Positions 33,916-45,175 are shown, counted from the stretch's first letter. The stretch is DNA of 64,000 nucleotides from Arion vulgaris (GCA_020796225.1 CM036765.1:30098066-30162065); one strand, 5' to 3'. Notes: a model not told the origin generated them from the sequence alone. Translations and numbers: made by a program.

Positions 33916-34021
33916 TCTTCTCTCTCTCTCGCGATCACCGCCCAGACCGATGTACCAGACCTCCCCATAATTCTATTCATGTGGAAATCTGATTCATGCA
34001 GCATACATTGTGTGTTAGTCA

Positions 34022-34222
34022 TTCTTCGGTCTGCCAGCGTGTTCGTTGTTGACTCGGTACTATCTCCCTTTGTGGCTCGGGTTAAATTTCCTGGGATGGC
34101 AGAAAGCCACAGTTTCAGGTTTACGGTGTTCGTGGCACCGAACCGAAGGGTTACGATGTCCATGGCACCGAGCCGAAGAGCTGAAAAGCTCAAGTGCTTC
34201 TGGATCGGGAAAAAAAAAAAAA
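34022..34222 (+). mobile_element. tRNA-derived SINE, family C
   Basis: Head with CCAGCGTGTTCGT and a weak B box; body GGTGTTCGTGGCACCGAACC, GATGTCCATGGCACCGAGCC, GAAGAGCTGAAAAGCTC and CTTCTGGATCGGG, then an A tail. Flanking GTCATTCTT and GTCATATCTT may be an imperfect target duplication. Confidence 0.75.
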
Positions 34223-34279
34223 AATGTCATATCTTCAGCACCATTTGGAGCTCCGGTGCTTATCCTTCAGCGATGTGTC

Positions 34280-34535
34280 CGGTTTCAGCCAGCGTTTACT
34301 CGGTTCGCTTTCCGCTCTGTAGCCATCTAATGTTTTTACGGTGTGGGTTAGCTAGCCACACTCCAACCTCCTCAGTCGCCTCTTACGACATGCGTGGCAG
34401 GTAACAGTGGTTCTATTCTTTACACCCAATTTGGGCCCGGTAACCACTCGAGCATGTCGTCTCTTAACATGCCTTGTAGGTCGCAGTGTTACTATTCTTT
34501 GCTCCTCTTGCTGACCCCGGCAACACGCTGGAGAT
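34280..34535 (-). repeat. Hairpin-head repeat, family F, two head modules
   Basis: On the minus strand GTCGTAAGAGGCGAC lies near 34390, preceded by GGTAACCACTCGAGC-side sequence. A second related head (CGACCTACAAGGCATG) lies just upstream. Two copies are nested or fused. Confidence 0.6.
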
Positions 34536-34550
34536 TTCCCAATATGTATC

Positions 34551-35680
34551 AATGTATCATAGTATAAAAAATATCAATGTATCATAGTATAAAAAATATC
34601 AATGTATCATAGTATAAAAAATATCAATGTATCATAGTATAAAAAATATCAATGTATCATAGTATAAAAAATATCAATGTATCATAGTATAAAAAATATC
34701 AATGTATCATAGTATAAAAAATATCAATGTATCATGGTATAAAAAATATCAATGTATCATGGTATAAAAAATATCAATGTATCATAGTATAAAAAATATC
34801 AATGTATCATAGTATAAAAATATCAATGTATCATGGTATAAAAATATCAATGTATCATGGTATAAAAATATCAATGTATCATAGTATAAAAATATCAATG
34901 TATCATAGTATAAAAATATCAATGTATCATGGTATAAAATATCAATGTATCAGTAGTATAAAAATCTCAATGTATCATAGTATAAAGTATTTAATGTATC
35001 ATAGCATAAAAATATCAATGTATCATGTATAAAAATCAATGTATCATAGTATAAATATATCAATGTATCATGGAATGAAAAATATCAATGTATCATAGTA
35101 TAAAAATATCAATGTATCATAGTATAAAAATATCAATGTATCATAGTATAAAAATATCAATGTATCATAGTATAAAAATATCAATGTATCATAGTATAAA
35201 AATTCAATGTATCATAGTATAAAAATATCAATGTATCATAGTATAAAAATATCAATGTATCATAGTATAAAAATATCAATGTATCATAGTATAAAAATAT
35301 CAATGTATCATGGTATAAAAATATCAATGTATCATAGTATAAAAATATCAATGTATCATGGTATAAAAATATCAATGTATCATAGTATAAAAATATCAAT
35401 GTATCATAGTATAAAAATATTAATGTATCATAGTATAAAAATATCAATGTATCATAGTATAAAAATATCAATGTATCATAGTATAAAAATATCAATGTAT
35501 CATGGTATAAAAATATCAATGTATCATAGTATAAAAATATCAATGTATCATAGTATAAAAATATTAATGTATCATAGTATAAAAATATCAATGTATCATA
35601 GTATAAAAATATCAATGTATCATAGTATAAAAATATCAATGTATCATAGTATAAAAATATCAATATATCATGAGTATAAA
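34551..35680. repeat. 24/25-bp satellite, about 46 copies
   Basis: Unit AATGTATCATAGTATAAAAA plus TATC. Exactly ten 25-bp units (34551-34800) precede 24-bp units. A degenerate block at about 34920-35090 separates two regular 24-bp stretches. A recurrent CATGG/CATAG variant is scattered. Confidence 0.97.
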
Positions 35681-35699
35681 AAGGGTTCCTTTATATGCT

Positions 35700-36640
35700 A
35701 GATTTCTTAGACAATTAAAATCATTGTTAAATATATGTGTGGGTTCGCAGGTAATGAAGTTGATAACATGCTGCGCTAGTGGCCACTTGCCTTGAAACTG
35801 CCTGAGTTTTATGCCATCATTACTCAGATAAATGTGATGTCTCACGTTGCACAGTTGGACTATAGAAAGCTCTTGGGGGATCTAAATTGCAAGTAACTCT
35901 GAAGTCGAAGTAAGGCTCGCTTAAATTGCGTGGGACGTTGGTGATAAAAAAGAACGTCTTCACGCAAAAATCAGTCAGAGACACCATATTAGGCAACATG
36001 ACTACATATGAATTCATAGCGCTTGAACTAAACTAAAACGTGTGTAAATGCTACATTTGAACGTTTCTTAATAACAATGTTTAGTAGTCTCCAGCTGAAA
36101 CAGTGATGTTTGCTATTTAGATTTTGCATGACGTTTATCCGTAAACTGTGCACAGATGGGATCAACAAACAATAAAGTTATTCATCGCTCAACAGTAGAT
36201 CAAAGATATTAATCTGTTTCCACGACAGAATTTAGAGGTTGCCCGTCGAGTCAATCAATTTAATATTTTCATTCTACCTGTGTGTCACTCGACACAACCC
36301 TCCAACAAATATTCATCCATCTTAACCCCTTCTGTATTCCCAGCTTGCGTAGTCAAGTATATGAATCATCCAAAGTGAAATTCAAGTCTAGATAATTTTT
36401 TGACCTGTTCCCGATTTGGATATTGTTAAGTCGCAGGTTTGTATTTACCGGTTTCAAATCTAGCAGAAGTTATTTTCAAATATTAGAGGCTCTACTTGAA
36501 AACGTGAAGTAATGTAAGTTCTATTATATGTAACATACATTTACAAATTGTCATATTGCTAGCTATAAATGTTTCTGATAAAAGTGATAGATTAACAAAT
36601 TGCTATTTAACATTGTGTAATTTATAGATATAGCACCTTT
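35700..36640. other. Interval without a recognised gene
   Basis: Unique-looking sequence of mixed composition. No motif, tRNA box or repeat was recognised. Confidence 0.45.
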
Positions 36641-36644
36641 TTAT

Positions 36645-36848
36645 ATTGTTGTATAGAATGGTTTGTAATAAAACATGATATATTGTTGTATAGAATGGTT
36701 TGTAATAAAACATGATATATTGTTAAGTTGTATAGAATGGTTTGTAATAAAACATGATATATTGTTGTATAGAATGGTTTGTAATAAAACATGATATATT
36801 GTTAAGTTGTATAGAATGGTTTGTAATAAAACATGATATATTGTTAAC
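36645..36848. repeat. 37/42-bp minisatellite
   Basis: Five units containing GTATAGAATGGTTTGTAATA and AAACATGATATATTGTT. Units alternate between the basic form and a 5-bp longer form with AAGTT. Confidence 0.93.
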
Positions 36849-37199
36849 AGCGTTGATGGTGAGGTCATGTAAAGGATATGTCACGATTTCCATTTTTAAT
36901 GTCCACGCAGCTCATAGTAATAGCAGTCGGCAGAATGATTAACTTGAATTAAGTTATACACTTTATAAAATATGATATACTCTTGAAGATTACTGAATAG
37001 TTGCAAGGAAACCACACGATTAAGCAACTTAATCAGCAAAATAAGCTGATTACTGTACAAAGAATTTCACACACAATTATGATTTTTGTCCGCTTCATAT
37101 TTGACGTGTATATTTACCATTTAGCAGAGAAGAAAATAAATATATTGATCCAGAAGGAACTCAAAATTGAAAAACACCGTGGCTGCTGTTGCAATTAAG

Positions 37200-37445
37200 A
37201 ATGAAAAATTGATGTATTTTGGAGACATAAAGGCATGGCAACTGGAGAGGACAATTATAGAGGAGGCATTCCGGCAAAGAAGAGAATATAAAAAACAATG
37301 GAGAAGATGGGTGGTATGTTATAGATAATTGCAGTATGATGGCAAGACAGACGAGACATGCTAAATTATGAAAGAAGAGAAAGAAGAGAGAAGAAGAAAC
37401 AAATTGCGAAGAACAGTTAGGGTGGCAAAGTACTGCTCAGGATAA
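37200..37445 (+). pseudogene. LINE 3' end
   Basis: Frames give GEDNYRGGIPAKKRI, then YERRERREKKKQIAKNS and GGKVLLRI, matching GGIPGKRRRGRP...YERR...GGKALLRI endings; compare 48560. Several frame changes. Confidence 0.55.
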
Positions 37446-37469
37446 TAAACTATTTAAAGATAACATTTG

Positions 37470-37860
37470 CTCTATAGCTTTTACTTCTGTTTATTCAATG
37501 GCTCCATCTGATTTTCATCTTTGTTTTGGTGCACTTAAAATTCACTTCGTGAGACAAGGTTTGATGATGATGAGGGTGCGATTAAACACTGAACAAATGG
37601 CTAAGTGAGCAGAGCGCAACCTTGAACAGTCAAGACATGCATTCACTTGTTTCTTTCTGACGTAAGGGCGTACACGTTAACGGGATTATGTGGAAAAAGA
37701 AATATGTTTAGATGACATGTTCGTGAATATTGTTTGTAAATTTCAATCATTTTGAACAAATAGTTTCTGAAAAAAAATTGTGGTGTAATACTTTCTGAAC
37801 GCCCCTCATACAAATACATACTTTCTGAACGCCCTCATACACAATACATACTTTTGAACG
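37470..37860 (+). pseudogene. mariner transposase 3' remnant
   Basis: SMAPSDFHLCFGALKIHF is the conserved mariner region around the third catalytic Asp (APSD). Downstream DYVEK-like residues follow after stops. The end reads TACTTTCTGAACGCCCCTC, a typical mariner terminal inverted repeat, and is duplicated twice more with deletions to about 37857. The 5' two thirds are missing. Confidence 0.78.
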
Positions 37861-37864
37861 GACG

Positions 37865-38030
37865 TCGTAGGGAAGCTACGCTAGTAAAAAAAAAAGCATC
37901 GAAAAAATCGGATATGATGACCTACTTGTAGGCGCACAACGTGCAATCGCTCTTAGGCTCAGATCCATACAAATCACAAAGAGTGGTTAACAAGTGGTCG
38001 ATATGGAGCGTTTGAAGAAGAAGAAGAAGT
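37865..38030 (+). repeat. Retroelement-end repeat, family I
   Basis: ATCGGATATGATG, GCAATCGCTCTTAGGCTCAG, AATCACAAAGAGTGGTTAAC, GGTCGATATGGAGCG, then a GAAGAAGAAGAAG tail. This is the forward copy that fixes the orientation of the family. Confidence 0.75.
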
Positions 38031-38184
38031 ATCCTTTGTATGAACATACTTTTATTTTATGAAGCAGGATTTATATCTTTGTCTGTGAATGTATATTACG
38101 ATGCGCCCAAACAGTATCACTTTACTGAACGATGCAGTAGTTATGTTGATCCTTACAAATATACTTACATGCATCCTCACACAC

Positions 38185-38305
38185 ACATTCAATTTCTCTC
38201 TCTCCCTCTCTCTCTCTCTCCTCTCTCTCTCTCTTCCTCTCTCTCTCTCTCCTCTCTCTCTGTCCTCTCTCTTCTCTCTCTCGCTCTCTCTCTCTCTCTC
38301 TCAGC
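38185..38305. repeat. (CT)n microsatellite
   Basis: About 120 bp of CT-rich simple repeat with TT, TG and CC interruptions. Confidence 0.95.
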
Positions 38306-38399
38306 GAGCATTTCTGACTCTCTTACACATGTATATTTTAACAATGAAAATGAATAAACAAGTAGAGTTACATGCATTCGTAATATTAACTACTTTTTT

Positions 38400-38612
38400 G
38401 CTTCTTCTTCTTCTGCTTCGAACGCTCCATATCGACCATTTGTTAAACCACTATTTGTGGTTTGTGTGTGATCTTAGCCTAAGAGCGATTGTACATTGTT
38501 CCAGCTATGCGCCTACAAGTAGGCCAGCACATCCGATTTTCTGTGACGCTTTTTCTTCACTATGGTAGCTTCCTAGGCCCCTACCTCAGTCACCTCTTAC
38601 AACATGTCCATT
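38400..38612 (-). repeat. Retroelement-end repeat, family I
   Basis: Reverse copy starting with CTTCTTCTTCTTCTG, through CATATCGACCATTTG to CCTAGGCCCCTACC and CACCTCTTAC. The last part is the family F hairpin head, showing that F and I are linked. Confidence 0.75.
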
Positions 38613-38619
38613 TGTTGAT

Positions 38620-39112
38620 GTTTCCATGTTTATTTTGTTTATGATCCTACACGTTTTATTTTGTTTATGTTTCCTACACGTTTTATTTTGTTTATGTTTC
38701 CTACACGTTTATTTTGTTTATGTTTCCTACACGTTTTATTTTGTTTATGTTTCCTACACGTTTATTTTGTTTATGTTTCCTACACGTTTTATTTTGTTGA
38801 TGTTTCCTACACGTTTATTTTGTTTATGTTTCCTACACGTTTTATTTTGTTTATGTTTCCAACACGTTTATTTGTTGATGTTTCCTACCGTTTATTTTGT
38901 TTATGTTTCCTACACGTTTATTTGTTTATGTTTCCACACGTTTCATTTGTTTATGTTTACACTTTATTTTGTTGATGTTCTACACGTTTATTTTGTTTAT
39001 GTTTCACACGTTATTTTGTTATGTTTCACACGTTTATTGTTTGTTTCTATGTTTTTTTGTTATGTTTCAAGTTTCATTGTTGATGTTTCTACACGTTTAT
39101 TTACTCATAGTT
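38620..39112. repeat. 24/25-bp satellite, decaying to the right
   Basis: Unit ACACGTTTTATTTTGTTTAT plus GTTTCCT. Regular at 38650-38870, then progressively short and mutated to 39100. Confidence 0.95.
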
Positions 39113-39189
39113 TCTTAATCTTAATCATGCTTAGTTTATAGCTACACAAACAGAGGATAGATATCAACGGACAAGCTACCTATCGAGAT

Positions 39190-39290
39190 TATTACACAAA
39201 GCACGAGCTCCATAGCTCCGCAGATTTTCTCTTGTCTTTCTTTCCTTGACAATTCTAAGACTTTCATTTATCGTCTTTCAACATTGGTGA
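39190..39290 (-). repeat. Possible SINE family A fragment
   Basis: CACAAAGCACGAGCTCCATAG is the reverse of the family A body word. The rest is too diverged to follow. Confidence 0.3.
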
Positions 39291-39769
39291 CTTTCTCTTA
39301 TCGTATTTCACTTAGGGATTCAGCATTTGGGACTTTTTTATATTCTCGTTTTAACCAAGTGCAAAAAATTATGCACTACCATTCATACTTGAGTTGTACC
39401 GAGATTAAAATTCGAATTTTGTGTACCGTCCTTATCACAGCTTAACCTTGGCAACACATTCTCTTTTTAACCGGATGGTGCAAGCTCAAAGGTAGTGTGA
39501 CATTCAGAAATTAAATAACCGTGTCATCTCAATACGAGATTCATTGCTTTGTATTCTATACATGCATTTCAATCCGAGATTCATTGTTTTGTATTCTATA
39601 CATGCATTTCAATAGGAGATTCATTGTTTAGCTGTGCAGCGACAAATGGTGATGTGGTCAACTCACGCCGGTCGTCTTCTTTTTGTTTGTTGTTGCTATT
39701 GTTTCTTTACTCCCTGTTGATGCTGGGCCGACATGAGAGCCGTTATGATTTTAAAAGATCACTCTTGGA

Positions 39770-39950
39770 CTACGGGTGACTATCCCCCTGTGTGTGCGGG
39801 TTCAATTCCGCGGGATGGCAGAAAAAGCTACAGATTCCCCAGATTTACGGTGTTCGTGGCACCGAACCGAAGGGTTACGATGTCCATGGCACCGAGCCGA
39901 AGAGCTGAAAAGCTCAAGTGCTTCTGGATCGGAAAAAAAACAAAAAAAAA
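39770..39950 (+). mobile_element. tRNA-derived SINE, family C
   Basis: B box GGGTTCAATTCCGCGGG, then the double motif GTGGCACCGAACCGAAG / ATGGCACCGAGCCGAAG, and an A-rich tail. The head's 5' part is diverged. Confidence 0.8.
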
Positions 39951-40084
39951 CAACTCTCACTGTGAAATTGATCTTGGGACCACTTAACTATGAAAACACG
40001 AACTACCACTAAGACAATCGCTACTAACACGTGGGATTAAATAGATAAATAATAAATGGCATCAGTTAAAGGAGAACTATTGTG

Positions 40085-40665
40085 ATATCACTCCAGGCAC
40101 GTCCATAGCCGCACCAATCTCCGCCTTAACAAATCCAGCAGTTTCCAGTCGCCCAACACCCCAGTTCGATGTTGATTAATCAATCACTTTGCATATTTGG
40201 TGTATCGTTCTTTTTGGGATGTACCAATATCGACACCCATCTCTCTCAGTCTGGTCAGCGACTGGGATTCACAACCCTGATTCTCATCTGTTTGGAAAGA
40301 TTCAATGTGTTAAGAATGTTTTTCCGATCCATTGCAGCTCCTTTAGATATCATAACCATGCCAGCCAATCTATCAACTTGTTCATTAACCCTGATTCCTG
40401 CGTGCCTAGGTACCAAAATTAAGGTGATTTATGCGATCACTACCTGTACCAGTACCTCGACGCAGTTTTGTCTCACCATTCCTGTTTTGACTTTACGAAT
40501 TATGCTTATAGAGTCACTGAGTATGAAAACAGGATAGCAGTTATGAGATGCAAACAAGATCACCGCCTCTGTAACCGCCCATACATACAATGTCAAACTA
40601 CTTGTGGTTGTCGCGTAGATCCTACTGGTATCTCTTATTTTTCCTCCTGATTGTGGTGTAAAAGC
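40085..40665 (-). pseudogene. RNase H-bearing LINE fragment
   Basis: The minus strand carries an RNase H region with ITLILVPRHAGI-like residues, a DS.S motif, and TNTTCTG-side frames broken by stops. Its 3' end has GGTGCGGCTATGGACG and CGTGCCTGGAGTG, as in 17.7 kb. At its 5' end the frame reads toward the RCAWAF position and there passes into the 27-bp satellite. Confidence 0.72.
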
Positions 40666-41735
40666 CCACGCATTGCGTTATGAAGTACTATACCACGCAT
40701 TGCGTTATGAAGTACTATACCACGCACTGCGTTATGAAGTACTATACCACGCATTGCGTTATGAAGTACTATACCACGCATTGCGTTATGAAGTACTATA
40801 CCACGCATTGCGTTATGAAGTACTATACCACGCACTGCGTTATGAAGTACTATACCACGCATTGCGTTATGAAGTACTATACCACGCACTGCGTTATGAA
40901 GTACTATACCACGCATTGCGTTATGAAGTACTATACCACGCATTGCGTTATGAAGTACTATACCACGCATTGCGTTATGAAGTACTATACCGCGCATTGC
41001 GTTATGAAGTACTATACCACGCATTGCGTTATGAAATACTATACCACGCATTGCGTTATGAAGTACTATACCACGCACTGCGTTATGAAGTACTATACCA
41101 CGCACTGCGTTATGAAGTACTATACCACGCATTGCGTTATGAAGTACTATACCACGCATTGCGTTATGAAGTACTATACCACGCACTGCGTTATGAAGTA
41201 CTATACCACGCACTGCGTTATGAAGTACTATACCACGCATTGCGTTATGAAGTACTATACCACGCATTGCGTTATGAAGTACTATACCACGCATTGCGTT
41301 ATTCTACACGCCTCTGTAATGATACTAAATTTACCACGCATTGCGTTATGGATCTCTTATTTTCCACGCATTGCGTGTAAAGACCCACGCACTGCGTTTG
41401 ACATGAAACTACTATACCACGCATTGCGTTATGACTATCAAGTAACTACTATACCACGCACTGCGTTATGGACTACTATACCACGCACTGCGTTATGGAC
41501 TACTATACCACGCACTGCGTTATGGACTATATGACCCCGCAACTTAAAGAACTACTATACCACGCATGCGTTATGGGCATCAATACTATACCACGCATGC
41601 GTTATGGACTAAACAAACTGAACTACTATACCACGCACTGCGTTATGGACTAATGACTGAACTATCAAAGTAAACTACTATACCACGCACTGCGTTATGG
41701 ACTAATGACTGAACTATCAAAGTAAACTACTATAT
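40663..41735. repeat. 27-bp satellite derived from LINE sequence
   Basis: About 24 regular units of ACGCATTGCGTTATGAAGTA plus CTATACC (40663-41303). They are followed by about 430 bp in which the word CCACGCAYTGCGTTATG persists but spacers vary. The first unit overlaps the LINE RNase H sequence. Units vary mainly T/C in CGCAYTGCG. Confidence 0.97.
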
Positions 41736-41739
41736 CTGT

Positions 41740-42575
41740 TTCATTAATGTTGTCATTCAAGATGGCCTCAACTTTGGAGTTAATTAATAATATATCATTG
41801 TATTCAGTATTTCTTAATAAATACATTAACTGTGAAAGCAATCTGAAATTGAGATGGCACAGCAACCCATTCCTCTCCTGGGTCTATTTCGAAAGATTCA
41901 CATATTTTCCCACGAATATCTTCCGCCTAGCTCAGGCCTGATCTGCACCTCTTGACTCTACACCCTTTCTCCTTAATAAGTTTTTCTTAATAAACACGTA
42001 TTAGACCGTATTACACACTTGTATATTTATAGAACCATTTCTAAATGTGACCCATGTTTCATTTTACCTGTTTATATTATTCTTCACAAATTGTACCCCG
42101 TTTTATCCTCTATATTTACATACTTCTGCCTAAATGGGAAGTAAAATGTAGTGTATTTCACAATATTATACTTCCTTGAGAGAATGTTTCATACTCTCGC
42201 AGTCAAATGTTTGCCGAAGGTGCCTGTGCAGTGCTTAAGTCAATATTTCTATTAATTTCTTCTGTTAATTTTACTCAGTTTAAACAGCCGTCTTCTGAAT
42301 TTAGTTTCTAAGTGTAAGTATGAAACATTATGCAGTCTAGTTTACATACACTGTGTTCATCACTGTGTTAAATATATATACTATATATAATATTATATAA
42401 TATAATATTATATATATATATATATATATAATTTTGTGTGTGTGTTTACAATGTCTGTCGCAATATAATATGTGCTATGAACTTATTGTATGTCCATTTG
42501 TGAATATCAGATGCCTTTCATACACCATGAATACACTGTATAGAACCCGTTTCCATACCATGAGGCATATTGGCT
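41740..42575. other. Interval without a recognised gene
   Basis: AT-rich, with a palindromic TATA/ATAT block at 42365-42432 and a short GT run after it. Confidence 0.45.
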
Positions 42576-42728
42576 AATACGGTGTTAGATCTGTATTCTT
42601 CTTTGACGTACGGCACACGGTGGGTGATGTGGTCAACATCACGCCAGTCACCTTTACTTTTCAGTGTGTCTCTGGTACCCAATTTGAACATGGTCCAACT
42701 AAATAGCCGTTATGGTCGACCAAAAAAA
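42575..42728 (-). mobile_element. SINE family B (reverse)
   Basis: ACGGTGTTAGATCTG, then GGGTGATGTGGTCAACATCA, TCTCTGGTACCCAATTTG and GGTCGACC are the reverse complement of the family B body. Confidence 0.7.
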
Positions 42729-43124
42729 TGCAACGCGTACATCCCATGCAAAGCTGGGTATTAAAGCTAGTATACATATATATATCCAGCGTTTCAGTCA
42801 ACTCCCTTAATATTTATGTAACTACTTGTCCCTTATCAGGCATTCTTACTTCGATTTGTTACAAACTCACTAACGTTGTTAATTATCTCTTGTACACCTT
42901 TGCCCACAACTTAGCGCTTTCGCAAGTCTCTTCATATGAATGCTTCGTTGAAACACCAACTTTTTGTATGTTGTGTTCATTTGTAACACTACATTTCAAC
43001 TACATTTATAATTCTTTCTATTATTCACTCATCTCATTCTATCTCTACTTCAGTCAAACTTATTTTTTTTTAAATGACATATTTTCACAACATACTTTGC
43101 ATTTTTATTTGTCTTAACTAGTTA

Positions 43125-43330
43125 ACAGGTGGGTGTCTAGCTTAACCGGTAGTGAGCTCGGGCCACAACCCAAGAGTACCTGGTTCAAACTCCGGGGCAG
43201 TTTGGAAGCAAATTCTTTTTCGTGGGATTTTAACAAAAGGTAAAAATAGACCTCACCGTTCAGATAGCAACGACAAACTTCTTCTTCTCGAATCCTGTTT
43301 GCCTCACAGCGTCAGGTCAGGAAAAGATTT
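43125..43330 (+). mobile_element. tRNA-derived SINE, family E
   Basis: A box GTCTAGCTTAACCGGTAGTG and B box TGGTTCAAACTCC, then AGTTTGGAAGCAAATTC and a CTTCTTCTTC stretch followed by GTTTGCCTCACAGCGTCAGG. The reverse head is at 49345-49455. Confidence 0.82.
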
Positions 43331-43435
43331 ATAAAGCGGGCCCTAGTATGCGCTTTGTAAATAGTCTTTTCGTCGCCTCTGTTATCTCTGAGGTCCATGT
43401 TTTGCGTGGCCGGCCTTTTGCTTTGTACCCATTGT

Positions 43436-43575
43436 ATAGGAGCAGCATTACTCTTTGAGGTGCACTGTCTGACAAACTACTGAAGTATAAGTGGGGCATA
43501 GAAAATTAACGGTTCGTTTACTGTGGTTGATGGTTACGTCCTGTACAGGATATGCCACGATTTAAAAAAATGTTT
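43436..43575 (-). repeat. Dispersed repeat, family J
   Basis: Reverse of GGCATATCCT, GTAACCATCAACCACAGTAA and the TTTCTA..CACTTATAC stretch found at 49203-49320. Also present reversed at 47400-47530 and in part at 36850-36900. Confidence 0.6.
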
Positions 43576-43679
43576 TTAACTAGTTAAAGGAGACCCATCT
43601 TCATTTCATGGTAAAGCCAAGGAGTTTTTATGCTAATTTTCTTGGGCATAAATGAAAAACCCTACCCTGAACAGCTTCG

Positions 43680-44170
43680 AGTGGTTACCGGGGCCCAAAT
43701 TTGGGGTGTAAAGAATAGAACCACTGTTACCTGCCACGCATGTCGTAAGAGGGAAATAAAGTGGTTTGGCTGAAATCGGATGCATGTGTACGCTAGGGAA
43801 TGCTAACCCGAAACAAATGCTTGCAGAAAACGGATGCACCAGGCCGTAAGGCGCATAACATGGTGCAACGACCTCACAATGAGGAATGGGATAACGGATT
43901 CTACGGTTGGCAATCTGCCTAGGAGATTTAGCCACTCAGTAAGAATGTCAGACCCACCATCACGAGTGGAAGAGCACCAACGGGGAAGGAGTAATCAAAG
44001 GAATTATATCCTACAGATCTGTCCCCAGTATGCAGACTTGAGAAGAAAGAGGTGGTCCACTTACACTAGCGTCCAAGACAAACTGTATGCCGTGGCTTAT
44101 AATCTGAGGCAGACGGCTGCCTTTATTAGAGAATCCGAAATCCCAATCTAGTGAGAACGCAGAAGAAGAA
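43680..44170 (+). repeat. ~500-bp composite repeat, copy 2
   Basis: Colinear with 5156-5660: GTGGTTACCGGGGCCCAAAT, GTTACCTGCCACGCATGTCG, GGCTGAAATCGGATGCATG, then CPQYADLRRKRWSTYTSVQD-type frame and an AGAAGAAGAA tail. The head here is closer to the consensus than in copy 1. Confidence 0.7.
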
Positions 44171-44171
44171 A

Positions 44172-44280
44172 GGAAGAACAGCTTCGCGGCTATTACACTA
44201 GCCATGCGGTCATTAAATTCCTCAGGTTCTCGTCCCACCTGTCTTCCTACGCCGCCCTAAAAAGACAGTAATGGCAGGTT
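44172..44280 (+). repeat. SINE family G 3' part
   Basis: AACAGCTTCGCGGC, ACTAGCCATGCGGTCATTAA and CTCGTCCCACCTGTC match the 3' part of the reverse SINE at 47.7 kb and the copy at 62.5 kb. Confidence 0.6.
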
Positions 44281-44608
44281 TTTTTTTAAACATATAACAA
44301 CTTTACTTCTTAACAACTCTACATTTACCATTAATTTCCAACCACGGCTAATATTCTATTTATCAAGTACAATAAATATATCTTTAATCTCCAGCGTTGT
44401 CACTGTAGAATTCTAGGATCTAGTAAATTGTGTCAATTTATGGCGCTATAAACGTTTTACACAGATTGTTTAGAACTGTTTTCAAACGTATTAGAATGTA
44501 TCTATATCAAGATTATAGTAGAACGGTAAACAAAGCTGTTACAGTACGACATACACATTCTATCTTGAACGTAGAAAACTATGGTATTGACTGACTTATT
44601 ATACAAAG

Positions 44609-44774
44609 CAGTGGCGGCTCCTCATTAAGGGCCAGTAGGCCGGGCCCCACCAAAAGTAATGTGTAACGTATATTTACTTATTTTATAAATTACAATATAA
44701 CCTAACCTAAAAGTATAATTTTTCAAAAATTTGTGTCTGGCCCCACCAACAAAAATGAGCACGAGCCGCCACTG
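44609..44774. mobile_element. hAT-type MITE, copy 2
   Basis: 166 bp with the CAGTGGCGGC / GCCGCCACTG ends, flanked by perfect 8-bp target duplications ATACAAAG. Confidence 0.95.
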
Positions 44775-45019
44775 ATACAAAGTATACTAAGTATGTATTG
44801 TCACATTATGAGGAATTTACGAGGTATGCATTGACCTTTCATAAGACTTTATGGGGCACGCTTTTTCGTATTACACAAAGTTTATGGTGTATGCATTTAC
44901 CATTATATGCATTTATCATTATACAGTGTGTATTAGATTTGTGTTGGTCTGTTATGTAGAAAGAGTGCATTGAAGGAAATCTCCACCATACATACACCAA
45001 CAAAACGAAACATGGCTTC

Positions 45020-45175
45020 ATGAATAAAGCTTACAGAGCAAGCTATGGGAACTCTCGAAGAACTCCAACTGACATGCAGCTTCATAGAGGCAATCCATCT
45101 CACGATTTAGAGGAGCATACGAAACCGAACGCAAATAAGAAAAAGAAGCAGAAGAAAAAGGAAATATAAGCCTGT
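45020..45175 (+). repeat. Dispersed repeat, family H
   Basis: GCTTACAGAGCAAGCTATGG, AACTCTCGAAG, GCAGCTTCATAGAGGCAA, then an AAGAAGCAGAAGAAAAAGG tail. The inverted copy is at 59620-59755. The tail suggests a retroelement 3' end. Confidence 0.6.

Noticed and set aside
35181..35701. Frames of about 160 codons on both strands, repeating an 8-residue unit
   Set aside because: 24-bp satellite read in frame. Both strands are open equally, which argues against coding.
38626..39141. 171-codon Phe-rich frame resembling a membrane protein
   Set aside because: Hydrophobicity comes from a T-rich satellite. The frame shifts with each indel in the array.
40663..41303. CRISPR-like array (27-bp repeats)
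   Set aside because: There are no unique spacers; units are contiguous, and the window is animal nuclear DNA.
40673..41534. Open frames of 219-284 codons on both strands
   Set aside because: They are translations of the 27-bp satellite. The unit length is divisible by three, so several frames stay open. There is no start context, codon bias or family match.
42365..42432. AT palindrome as a regulatory or cruciform site
   Set aside because: It is explained by a TA-rich microsatellite.
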